Shown piece by piece: positions 1 to 8,832 of a DNA stretch of 22,483 bases. Positions within the stretch are counted from its first letter, which is position 1. Every line of letters begins with the position of its first letter. The position numbers and the translations under genes are program-made. Source of the stretch: Spirogloea muscicola (taxonomy: Eukaryota > Streptophyta > Zygnematophyceae > Spirogloeales > Spirogloeaceae). The notes under the pieces were generated by a model that saw only the letters and a program-made list of their open reading frames with translations, made no database searches and had not been told where the DNA came from. Location of the stretch: contig WELB01000064.1 in assembly GCA_009602725.1 (NCBI GenBank), positions 104,291 to 126,773 on the forward strand. The letters are read 5' to 3'.

Positions 1-33
1 GCGGGCTGCTGAGCGGGGGCCTCCGGCGCGGAG

Positions 34-2865
34 ATGCGCGAGCGGCAGCCGGGAGACGACGGGGACGGCCGCTCGCCGTCGCGCATGTCGAGCTCGCCGG
101 AGCAGGGCGGCGGCGACGACCTCCGGGCCCGCGCCGCGCTGGACGACCGGCCTGCGCGGCCATCTTTCATGCTGCAGCAGCTGCGGGGCAAGCACGGCCG
201 CCAACTTGTGTTCGTCCCCTCGGCCGGCGGCGCCAAGCTGGACGTGACGCTGTACATCCCATTCGCTTCTGCTGGCGGCGAGAAGCCCGCCTCTCCCAGC
301 AGCCCCGGCCTGGCCAGTGAGCCCTCGAGGCCTGCGACCTTCTGATGCTCGAGGCCGTCTTGCCTCGAAGGCGTAGCTCGTGCCAGGTCGCCGCCGAGTG
401 GGGGCACCCAGAGCTGACCACCTTCTCCGGCGCTTGATGCACGTCGCAGCAGTGGTCCTCGTGCACCCGTACTCATGGCTTGGTGGACAGCAAATGCTTC
501 TGGAAGGTAATCAACACTGCAGCTCTTAGCCGTATCCGTGAAACGTGAAAGGAGACTGTCTTTGAGAGCGAAGCGTCACCTATATCAGTCCTGAGGATTA
601 TCACAAAATGGATGGTGTTACTTCTGCAAGTCAAACCCGTACGCGTGAAATTTGCATCATAAGATGATTGAAATGATGGTCATTGCTGCTGTTGTCGATG
701 TCACCTGTGGCTGCGAGATAGTTGTACCTTCTTAGGTGTCAGGATCTCAAGAATGGCATCTGTATGTATTTGTGTCGGAGTTTCCAAGCTCATCGACTCT
801 TCCTGTTGCTCAATATAGTCTTATGTCTTTGCAAGGCTCAGTTGATCAGTTCCCGTAAAAAAAGCATTTGCTTGTCGCCATCTTTTACAAGGCAAGCTCT
901 GTATAAGAGCCGAGCAACAGCCTGCAGATGACATGCCAAAGTTGAGAGCCATCGAGGGTTCATATGCCAACTGCTCTCTTTGAGAATCATGCTAGGCTAT
1001 CAAGGATGTGTAGGAGGATTGCTGCTGCTATATATCTGCAGATGATGGGAAGTTCAACTTCGATTTTGTGGGGGCCCTCTGCTGCATGCATGCTGATTGG
1101 CTCTGCTGCGCCGATATTGCGCAGGGCTGGCTTTGCACCTCACCGAGCTGGGCTATACCTGCATCACATTTGACATGAGGGGTGTACAGCGTTCCACTGG
1201 ACGGGCTTCCTTGTGCGGGACAAGGGAGGTCGATGATGTCAAGGCCGTGTGCGAGTGGGCCAGTGCAACGCTGCAGTCTGATCTGCTGCTGGTCGGCTCT
1301 TCTGCAGGTGCTGCAGCCTGCCACTGCAACTCCATGTTCCTTCCACCAGCATGATCGTACCTGCCTGCCAGCCAAGTGCCTTGTATTTGGCCTTGCATGT
1401 CATGCTTATGTTGAGCAAAGTACGTTGCTTCTCTAACCATCTAAAGAGGAAGTTGAGTGCCATACATTCTGGTGCTGAGTCTTGCACGCTGCCGGATACT
1501 TAGCAGCTCAATAGCTGGTGTTGGCATGTCATTTAGCATGCTCTTCTGTCAAGTACGTGTAAAGCTGGATAAGTGCAGAGCTCTCAATAGCACCAAGCAG
1601 GTGGTTGTTGGAGGATGACAATATTATTCTCACTCGTGAATAGCACATTCCGCAGACCGGTCTTCCCGTTTAGCTGTAGTGACCAGGCTCGATCTGCATG
1701 CAGAGCGGCATGATGATCACCTTCAATACCTGTGCCTTGAGCTGACAATCTTTAGCAGAAAAGTGCTCACACCACAATGTCAAATGCTTCTGGTGCATTG
1801 TTGTGTTTTCAGGTGCACCTATTGCTGGTGCTGCTGTTGATCGACTTAAAGACGTTCTTGGCTTCGTTGGTATAGGATATACATTTGGCTTTTGGTCTTC
1901 CATACTCTTTGGCCGGTACACTTCCTCATCGCCATATTCTTGCGATTGAGTGAAGTCTGCACCTCGAGATGCAATAATTGGATATGAGCTCATTGTTATC
2001 CTTGTCCTAGGCGGTCATGCATAACAAGCTAGCTGCTGCTTTGTTTGCACCAAAAGGAGGACTCACCAAAAACTGTGTTGGGAACAAAATGAGTCTTTGC
2101 ATTCTGTCGTGGCATGTAACTGCACAAGCTGCAATCAAATCTAGACTTCGTCTTTCTTGCACCTTGCTTACGAACGTTTAGCCTCCTCATAGTGATTGTT
2201 CACAAGCTACAATGCTGAGCTACTGTGTCGCTGATGTGCAGACACTACAAAGCAATCCTTAAGTCTCCGAAGCCAAAGCTATTCATCATGGGAACCAGGT
2301 ATTGTGAGTTGACTCACTCCTTGGATACATGTAGGAAGTGAACATGCAAGAGCATAGCTCCTCCTTTCACTTTTACAAGATGCAGCCAGGCAAGCAGGAT
2401 GGAGCCATGCTCTGTGGCCACGCTGCTGCAAAGTATTCAGACTCAGCTGGATTTGTAAGGATGCAACAATATGATTTGCCTTTAAATCGGAGCTGGGCCG
2501 GTTGGGTGACATAAAGAATGGACTGAGAATCCCATGTCTACGTGGGTTGCAGGGACGGTTTTACAACTGTGAAGAAGCTGGAAAGCAAGCTAAAGTCTGC
2601 TGCAGGCGTGACTGAGAGGCACCTCATAGACGGGGTCGGTCATTTTGAGCTCGAGGGATTTAGGTTTGATGGCTACATTGCCCAGCAAGTTGACATATTT
2701 GCCAGACGGATCAGATTGGGAGAATTTGCAGACATAAGGTACGGCCGCTGCTCAAGAAGCTGCACAAGAATTCTCAAGGCAGCAAAGCATAAATCATATG
2801 AATGCTATGTTAGTAAATGCTTTGCTGCGGCAATATTAGACCTCCAACTCTGTTGTACTAACTAG
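34..2865 (+). CDS. Plant-type alpha/beta hydrolase, six exons
   Basis: Exons: 34-316, 450-506, 1125-1307, 1813-1915, 2242-2298 and 2553-2865. They join in phase to 331 codons plus stop, and an in-frame stop at 10-12 makes the ATG at 34 the first usable start. Residues about 96-103 read VVLVHPYS, the oxyanion strand of this family. TFDMRGV and STGRASL follow, then the nucleophile elbow GSSAG (Ser 173), an acid candidate in MGTRDGF (Asp 229) and the catalytic His in GVGHFE (His 258). Order and spacing fit a serine hydrolase of the plant HPYS-type alpha/beta hydrolase group, probably an esterase or lipase of unknown substrate. The first 90 residues are GC-rich and low in complexity. The last 40 residues are cysteine-rich and unlike the family, and a good donor (AG|GTACGG) after 2738 suggests that exon 6 may really end there and splice to an exon I did not find. 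Exon 1's donor at 316 and acceptor at 449 are the least certain boundaries. Confidence 0.85.
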
Positions 2866-4134
2866 AGGCATTGATATATTTACGCAAGTTTAGCACTGCC
2901 TACATGTCTGCAAATTGCTGCTAGATGATGAACACTTTCTTTGCCTGCATGTCTGCTGTTGCTGCTAGATGGTCATAAATCACGTTGCCTTGCATCACTA
3001 CTACTGCCTAATTGAGTCTTTTGCCGTTCACCTCGCAGACAACCCACTTCCACATAGGACGCAGAATTTGACATAAGCAGGAATTTTCTGGGCCTCAGAC
3101 GATGTCCAGACTTGAAGGCACTAGATGCATGGCCTTCCAAAACTCGGATCATGGACCTTGTTGACGCTCTGCTGCAGAGAGGGGCACGGGCTACTGAATC
3201 GGTGGCCGGGGTACAAGCTGCCACTCACAGCAGACAGGTGATGCATCGATCTCGCAAACAAGCAGGTAGCATTAATTTCACAGAGCAGGATGTATATCTG
3301 TGCCTGCTTCCAGGCATGCCTCTACCTGCAGCAACTCAGGTCACTGCCTTGGAGCATGACTGGTGGGGATTCATGGTCTTGCACAACAACTTGGCTGGTG
3401 TGGGGCTGCGCAGATTTAGGAGGTGCTGTGAACCCTTGGCGCAGCGGATTGGCCAATCGCCATAGATTAGGGCGCTGCTGGCCAATTGCTAATTAGGGGC
3501 TCTCAGATCTCTGCTTGCGACCACACGGCAGCCTGCAAGTGTGGTGCGTGTGTGCTCCTAGCTTGAAAAGCGGCGAAGCCGCTATAATCTGCCCGCCTCC
3601 CCTTTGCTTGCGCCATTGTGTTCCTTGATACAATTACATAGTTTTGCTGGCCATTGCCAGCTAGTGCTCTCCTTGGGCAGAGCCACGGCTCCCTTTAGCG
3701 GAAGGCGCAATTGCTCCAAATCCCTTGAAATTGAGGGGCTTTGACTTGAGTGAAGCAGTCAGTCAGAGGCCTTTTTTTCTGGTTGAAGCACATCAAAGAG
3801 GCCGCCTAAGCGCGCGGTGGTCTAACCCTTACGGAGGCGGTTCACCCAACGGGTTGGTGATCTTGGGTGGTGGCAGGCCACTCGTGGCACGGAGATTGAC
3901 GGCAGCTGTAGGCCCTGGGCGCAATTGGACTTGCCTCTGAGGAGCAGCCCAGCAACTCGTAGTCAAGAGGCCGCAGGCTTTGACAGCTCGCCGACCTGAG
4001 CAAGGAGACCTTACGCACTGGATGCGATGGAGGTGATGGGCTTGGCCTACGGTGCAGAGAGGCCGAAGAGAACAAGGCGGCTTCAGAAAGTAAGGGCGGT
4101 TAGCGAAAGCAGTCGAGAGCAATACAGAGAAAAT
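2866..4134. other. Intergenic, no recognisable gene
   Basis: Open frames here are short (117 residues at most, 3112-3465 +) and resemble no family I know. Around 3440-3680 several short direct and inverted words occur (ATTGGCCA, GCCAATTGC, GGCGAAGCCGCTATAA) that suggest decayed repeat DNA. No RNA gene was seen. Confidence 0.5.
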
Positions 4135-4220
4135 TAGGCATCAATATAGCACGGAGCCGCAGGCTAGGTGCCCTCTCAGTACCCCCGTGTCAGCAAAATG
4201 AAATAGTTGAGCTATAGGGA
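4135..4220 (+). repeat. Diverged copy of a dispersed repeat family
   Basis: The segment carries GGAGCCGCAGGCTAGG, a short variable stretch, then GTGTCAGCAAAATGAAAT and GAGCTATAGGGAGG. The same order of words occurs at 4478-4556 and, in reverse complement, at 7720-7830. Only this middle part of the family is readable in this copy. Confidence 0.6.
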
Positions 4221-4410
4221 GGTGGATGAACCCCGCTGTCCAAGAAGCTGGTGCAAGGCACGCGATGGGAACTGCTGAAGGGACATGGACAGACGCATGA
4301 GGTAGCACGACACAAGACCCAAAGGTACAAAGCTCTCAGGAGAGTAAGTAGCAGCAGTAGCAGCAGGGTGGTCCTTAGACTGCTGGGGGGGAGAAGGGTG
4401 GGGAGGAGAC

Positions 4411-4556
4411 GGCGGCTGCTTATATTGAAGGAGTGGCTGTTAAAGCCAGCCTTACAGACGATTTTCATGACAATATTAGCGGAGCCACAGGCTAGGCAGA
4501 CACGGCCGTCTTAGTTCCCCCATGTCAGCAATAGAAAGTCAGATGAGCTGAGGGGA
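4411..4556 (+). repeat. Dispersed repeat family, longest forward copy
   Basis: The order is GGCGGCTGCTTATATT, then AGTGGCTGTTAAAGCCAGCC, then AGCGGAGCCACAGGCTAGGC, then ATGTCAGCAATAGAAAGTCA and GATGAGCTGAGGGG. The reverse-complement copy at 7720-7907 has all these blocks in the same order, so the family unit is at least about 150-190 bp. I see no coding capacity, so a non-autonomous element is the most likely identity, but no target-site duplication was established. Confidence 0.75.
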
Positions 4557-4896
4557 GGAAGAGCAATTTCGCTGCGCAAGCCAGAGGCTGCTGCAAGTGC
4601 GTGACCGGGACGGCGGTGCAAAGCAAGCGCTTGGGACTGCTGGAGGAGCACAGATGGAGGCATCCGGTAGCAGGATACAAGATCCAGAGGCACTGAGCCT
4701 CAAGGAAGTGCTGCACCCCATTGCGGCGGCCACTGGTCAGCTTGAGAGGCCAGCAGCGAAAATACCGAGAGGACCACCGACCCCATTTCACATGTTGATG
4801 TTCATGGCCAGCGGGTAGAAGGTAACGCCAGCATGGTGATCCTTGTATACTGAAGATTCTTGTGCTCGGCCACTTTCACAGCATAGCGGGTCTTAG

Positions 4897-5060
4897 AAGA
4901 GAGAAGGCGCGCGGTGCGCATGAAATTGAAAGGGAGGCCAATCCTAGCCTTGCAAATGTCCTATTGAGGGGATAACGAGCTGGGTAAGGGGGACATTTAT
5001 ATCCCCGAGTGAGCACATGCATAACTGACAAGCTAAGCTGAGGAGCCATATCACCACCAT
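4897..5060 (+). repeat. Direct repeat, unit 1 (about 160 bp)
   Basis: The unit begins GAGAAGGCGCGCGGTGCGCA, passes through GGGAGGCCAAT and TATCCCCGAGTGAGCACATG, and ends ACAAGCTAAGCTGAGG. It matches unit 2 at 5091-5253 at most positions, with scattered substitutions and small indels. It contains the palindrome GCGCACCGCGC or its complement near its start. Confidence 0.9.
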
Positions 5061-5090
5061 TTGAAGTAACGGGGCCCTTCTTTCAGTAGG

Positions 5091-5253
5091 AGAGAGAAGG
5101 CGCGCGGTGCGCATGAAATTGAACGGGAGGCCAATTCTAGCCTTACAAATGACCTGTTAACTGGGTAATGAGCTGGCTAAGTGGGACACTAATATCCCCG
5201 AGTGAGCACATGCATATCTGACAAGCTATACTGAGGCGCCAAACCACCACCAC
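5091..5253 (+). repeat. Direct repeat, unit 2 (about 160 bp)
   Basis: This is the second copy of the unit at 4897-5060, with a unit-to-unit period of about 195 bp including a non-matching spacer. It is followed after about 70 bp by the left inverted end at 5325, so the duplication may belong to the same repeat complex. Confidence 0.9.
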
Positions 5254-5324
5254 CGAGTAGGAGGGAACGTCACCGGCCGAGCCAATGTGGGCGGGGGGCC
5301 ACGTTGAGTGCCCCCCCTTTTAAC

Positions 5325-5377
5325 GAATGCGGCTGCTGATATCAAGAGAGCGGCTGTAAAAGGCCAGCCAGATGCAT
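5325..5377 (+). repeat. Left inverted terminal-like repeat
   Basis: It starts GAATGCGGCTGCTGATAT, continues AGAGAGCGGCTGTAAAAGGC and ends CAGCCAGATGCAT. The reverse complement is found at 5600-5726, interrupted once, and again at 7855-7907. It corresponds to the left block of the repeat family at 4411. Confidence 0.8.
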
Positions 5378-5599
5378 ACAGATGTTCCACCACAGGCCTT
5401 CTAAGCGACGTCTCTGCATGGAAGTCGAGGACACGAACTGCCACCCAGCCCCTCGTTGGAGACTTCCACTTGCCGCCATGGCAACCTTGGCCCACGGCTC
5501 GCCCCCGCAGGCAGCCGCCGCCGCCGCCGCCGCCCGCAGGCGGCCCCGGGAGCAGCGGCCGCGGCGGCCGGCGCCCGGGCAGCGTCCGCGCCCTCCTCC
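5378..5599. other. Very GC-rich core between inverted repeats
   Basis: The right half (about 5475-5600) is over 80% GC with a GCC run and looks like the first-exon islands of the other genes. It holds an ATG at 5478 (+), MATLAHGSPPQ then an alanine run, and frames of up to 125 residues on the minus strand. None has a recognisable domain, so I do not call a gene. Confidence 0.45.
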
Positions 5600-5726
5600 G
5601 CATGCACCTGGCTGGCTTTTATGTACTTTGTTCACTCTGTTTTGGGCTGTCTTTTCCAGCCCCTATCCTCAATGGGCGCGCCCTTTCTTCGTTTTAGCCG
5701 CTCTTTCTATACCAGCAGCCGCATTC
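5600..5726 (-). repeat. Right inverted terminal-like repeat, with an insert
   Basis: On the plus strand it reads ATGCACCTGGCTGGCTTTTA, then about 75 bp that are absent from the other copies, then TTTTAGCCGCTCTTTCTATA and CCAGCAGCCGCATTC. This is the reverse complement of 5325-5377, so the two form an inverted pair around a 222-bp core. Confidence 0.8.
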
Positions 5727-6396
5727 TCTCCGGCGTCCTTCGACGGGAGGTCTAGGCGCTGCCGCTCGCATAGGATGCGCAGAGACGAGGGCGCGTGGGA
5801 GCTCGAGGAGGTCACTGATATCTGCTGGGCATCTGCTCGATATAGGACTACAAATGTATCAGGAAAACCGTATGCGTGATAGTCGTATAATGGGTATGTT
5901 ATTGGACGTATTCCCCCTGATAAAGCTACCAAGCGCATGGATTCCTATGACGGGGAGCTCTGCAGTCCGCAGCAGGTCAGGCCGTGCAGTCTCAGCCGGG
6001 CCACGTCCTGCCCGCGCGCCGCATGTTCGGCCTGAATGCGAGTTGGGGACTCCCATGTGTATCTTGGGGCGGCCTGCGCCATTTGGTGGCCACAAAAGCG
6101 GTTGCAAAAAGGGTCGCCTGTTGCCTGACCGCTCTTGGGCTATGAGCTTCACTGGCTTTAGTCATGTCACATGTCGTTGTAGACGGCTGATGACCGGAAC
6201 CTGGCATGACATAATCACCTCTGGGGAACATGTACTTTATCTGTGCCACCCTGTCAGCATGTGGCAATCTGAAGACACGACCATCCACCCACCCCAAGCT
6301 TTCTGCTATGGGCAACTTTTGGTGAGGTCAGAGGACATCATTCTGCTCAACCTGCATTGATGAATAAAACGAGCATCCTACAGTAAAGCAACGAAC
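5727..6396. other. Unassigned stretch with one possible plus-strand exon
   Basis: No gene is recognised. About 5965-6040 (+) has strong GC bias at third codon positions in the frame reading AVQSQPGHVL then PARRMFGLN, preceded by an acceptor-like CTCTGCAG; it could be an isolated exon. The overlapping 168-residue plus frame (5854-6360) and 107-residue minus frame (5992-6315) show no family motifs. Confidence 0.35.
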
Positions 6397-7158
6397 CTAC
6401 ACGTCTGGGCTTGCCATCTCAATCTGCAGGTCAGCCTGCAATTCTTCGATGGCAAGCTGGACTTGCATCAGGTCGTCCGCTTCACGTGCCGCCTGCTCAG
6501 AGGCCAGCTTCTGCAAGAGCCTTCGGTTACTTACTTCCAGTGAATGCAGCATCAGCATCCGCCTAAGCAGGCGACGCTCTTTGGAGGACGTCGTTGCTCT
6601 TGGAGGATGCTCAACAAAAGTTGCGCCGCCCTGGGCTTGAACCTGAGCTCTGTCATCAAGCAAGGTTGCAGACTGCGGCTGTTCCAGACGCTCTGCCTCT
6701 TGCTGGTTATCGGCATTGGTGAGGCAGGAATGACGGCTGTTGCTGCTGCCATAGATGCCCGTNGTCGACCTTTCAGCCAGCATCTATCAGCATGTGTAAT
6801 TTGGAGGAGATATCACAGACCGCTGAATTCTGGATGCGCTTTGCTCAAAGTGGTTGTGTCGAGCGGGATCAAGCCAAGCAAAGAACTCAGCTCATGCCGG
6901 CACTTGATCAGTGCCATACCTTCATCGTCAGGCCACCCTTGCTGCGGGACATCGTCCTGCGAAGCTCCCCCATGGTGGCTTTAGCGAACCCCTTCGTGGA
7001 GTAGCAGCAGCTCCCCCTCCCTCTGGCGACGGCAAGAGCGGCGGGCGCGGCGTGGCGCCTCCGCTCCGCAGCACTGGCGCGGCGACGGCGACCCCCGCGG
7101 ACGGCCAGCTGGGAATGGCGGAGCTCGTCGAGAACGTTGCCTCCCTCAGTGTCGCCAT
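6397..7158 (-). CDS. Unrecognised protein: probable plastid transit peptide plus coiled coil
   Basis: I do not recognise this gene. Exon 1 (7158 to about 6937, 74 codons) starts MATLREATFSTSSAIPSWPS and is rich in Ser, Ala, Pro and Arg with almost no acidic residues after the start, as plastid transit peptides are. Its third codon positions are very GC-rich. A phase-0 donor (AGG|GTGGCC) follows. Exon 2 (about 6702 to 6397) begins near QEAERLEQPQ, has a disordered middle, and ends in a charged helical stretch (KERRLLRRMLMLHSLEVSNR, then QKLASEQAAREADDLMQVQL) with heptad-like leucines, then a stop. The predicted length is about 175 residues. The exon 2 acceptor is a guess among several in-phase AGs. 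An alternative start with a strong context (GCCACCATGG) lies at 6973 in another frame, with its own donor at 6920. One ambiguous base at 6763 falls 5' of the proposed exon 2. Confidence 0.5.
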
Positions 7159-7526
7159 CTACTGATTCAGTGTATTCCTTCAGATCCGGCCACCATGGCC
7201 CCCGGGGTAAGGAGTACACGGGCGGGTGGATCCGATTCGGCTAAAGCCCGAAGAGACGTAGCTAAAGAATCAAGTACTGGACGGATCTGCGCAGGCAGAG
7301 CCCCAGGGGCACGCTTTACCCGCCGTGGGGTCCGTGCGGGGGCGAGCTTCCGGGGAGGCTCGAGCTGCACGTGCTTGTCGGCCCAGGGGAGAAAGAATCC
7401 ACGCATGCGCTGATTCTGAGGACCTTCCAACGATGAGTCGGTCGTCCCCGTTCAAGTCGCTGATGGTCCTCGCACCCGGCCATGTACGACCGACGCCGTC
7501 AGAGCCCTTCCGCCTCCGCCGCCGCC

Positions 7527-7557
<31 letters not shown>

Positions 7558-7719
7558 CAGCCGGAGCTGGCTGTGCCAGCGCGGGGTGGTGGTGGTGGAG
7601 GTGAGGTTTGAATCGGCCTGCAGCGGGGCCGCGCCTACCCTCGATCTTCTGATCGGACGGTGGCAAATCGCTCATCTGACGACGTGAAACGATCAGCGAT
7701 CATCTGAGTGACTGTCATC
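7159..7719. other. GC-rich stretch with a CCG run, no clear gene
   Basis: A plus-strand ATG at 7195 sits in GCCACCATGG and is followed after MAPG by a donor-like GGGGTAAGG, so a first exon of four codons is conceivable, but no downstream exon was found. A (CCG)n tract, interrupted once, covers about 7516-7559. From 7159 to 7195 the region lies between this ATG and the oppositely oriented start at 7158. Confidence 0.4.
7516..7559. repeat. CCG/GCC trinucleotide tract
   Basis: The tract has about 14 near-perfect CCG units with one CCA variant. It encodes an arginine run in one frame and is not evidently part of a gene. Confidence 0.85.
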
Positions 7720-7907
7720 ATCTCCCCCCCTCAGCTCATCTGACTTCCTGACGCTGACGCGTCATCTGACTTCCTGATGCTGACGCGGCGCTACTAACAG
7801 CGCCCTGTCTGCCTAGCCTGCGGTTCCGCTAATCTAGTCATTAGAACCCTCTTTATGCACCTGGCTGGACCCTTATAGCCGCTCTTTTCATGCAGCAGCC
7901 GCATTCT
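7720..7907 (-). repeat. Dispersed repeat family, reverse copy
   Basis: Read on the minus strand from 7907 it gives GAATGCGGCTGCTGCATGAA, AGAGCGGCTATAAGGGTCCA, GCCAGGTGCATAA, AGCGGAACCGCAGGCTAGGC and GTCAGCATCAGGAAGTCAGA, ending in GATGAGCTGAGGGGGG. These are the blocks of the copy at 4411-4556 in the same order, plus the CCAGGTGCAT block shared with 5325-5377. Confidence 0.8.
7737..7788. repeat. 26-bp tandem duplication inside the repeat
   Basis: CATCTGACTTCCTGACGCTG followed by ACGCGT is repeated once with one or two changes, at a period of 26. The forward copy at 4411 has a single version of this block, so the doubling is specific to this copy. More CATCTGA words precede it at 7673-7710. 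Confidence 0.85.
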
Positions 7908-8832
7908 TCACATCATGGCCGGCCTCGGCCGCAGGCGACATTGGCTGCGGCGGCGGCTGCGGCGGCAACGGCGGCTTGGGTGGGAACAGGGCAGCCAGGA
8001 GGAAAGCCACCTCGCATAGCATCCCTCACCTGTGGGGAGAAAATGAAGCAGCACTTCCAGAGTGGGCGAGGGCTGTGGGAAATTAACTCATGAAATCTCA
8101 AAGTTGAGCAAGGTCGAAGGAGCTGAGAAGCGTAGAGACCGTTAATGGAGACCGTTAATGGTGCCTGCTCAGTAATTTCGTCAAAGTTGGGCATTGCACC
8201 AGCAGCGGCTGCCGTCTAAGACCAGCCGACCTCCAGAATCTCCAGATATGTCAACGACTGTAACCATTTCCTGACAAGGATGTCTGCCAATACAGTGGTG
8301 CTGGAAGTGACTCTCATTTGCAGAGTGCCAGAAGGTTTCACCACCAGGTAGAAATCGCGTGACAGAGTTGTATACCTCTACTAATCATGCTGGCAGTGAC
8401 TTTCGTCTGCAAGTGTGCCAGACAGTTGTGCTGCACTCCTACGTGTAGGTCTTGCATGGGCGACGATATAATAATGATCAGTATCCAGCAAATTGGAGTG
8501 GGCAGGGTTTCCTGGTTATCAACATTTTGCTGGAGACTTGCTGGAACTACCCACTCCTAAAGCTTGGATTTCAGGGTATATCAGGATGTAGCACATGTAG
8601 CAAGTGGACTTCTATTGGTCATTCATCATGTAAGGCAATGTGCACCACCGCTTATTGGCAGGAGAGAAATGCTTTGAACTGTCACAGCTGCCAGGCGCAA
8701 TAGACAAAATGCTTGCAATGAAGGCATACTACATCTAGTATCTTGATTCTCAGAAGGAGGTGCTCACATTGATATGAATATGAACATCCATGAAGGAAAA
8801 GTTCAATATCTAGGGTCAGAGTAGACATCCTG
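7908..8832. other. Intergenic and 3' region of the kinase gene, no gene seen
   Basis: It contains a GGC/GCA-rich patch (7940-7980), a 14-bp tandem word GGAGACCGTTAATG near 8138-8165, and a weak duplication in which GTGCTGGAAGTGACT (about 8297) resembles ATGCTGGCAGTGACT (about 8387), both followed by a GTGCCAGA word. It lies downstream of the stop at 8833 of the minus-strand kinase gene, so part is probably its 3' UTR. Confidence 0.5.

Noticed and set aside
3112-3465. 117-residue plus-strand frame as a gene
   Set aside because: It starts within AT-richer intergenic DNA, has no codon bias or motif, and no plausible splice partners.
5382-5879. 165-residue plus-strand open frame
   Set aside because: It runs through the repeat core, the right inverted repeat and its insert, so it is composed of unrelated pieces. 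There are no motifs.
5854-6360. 168-residue plus-strand open frame
   Set aside because: Codon bias switches frame inside it, and the best-biased part belongs to another frame. There is no family resemblance.
8452-8703. 83-residue plus-strand frame with several Cys and Trp
   Set aside because: It lies in the 3' flank of the kinase gene, has no zinc-binding spacing that holds up, and no codon bias.
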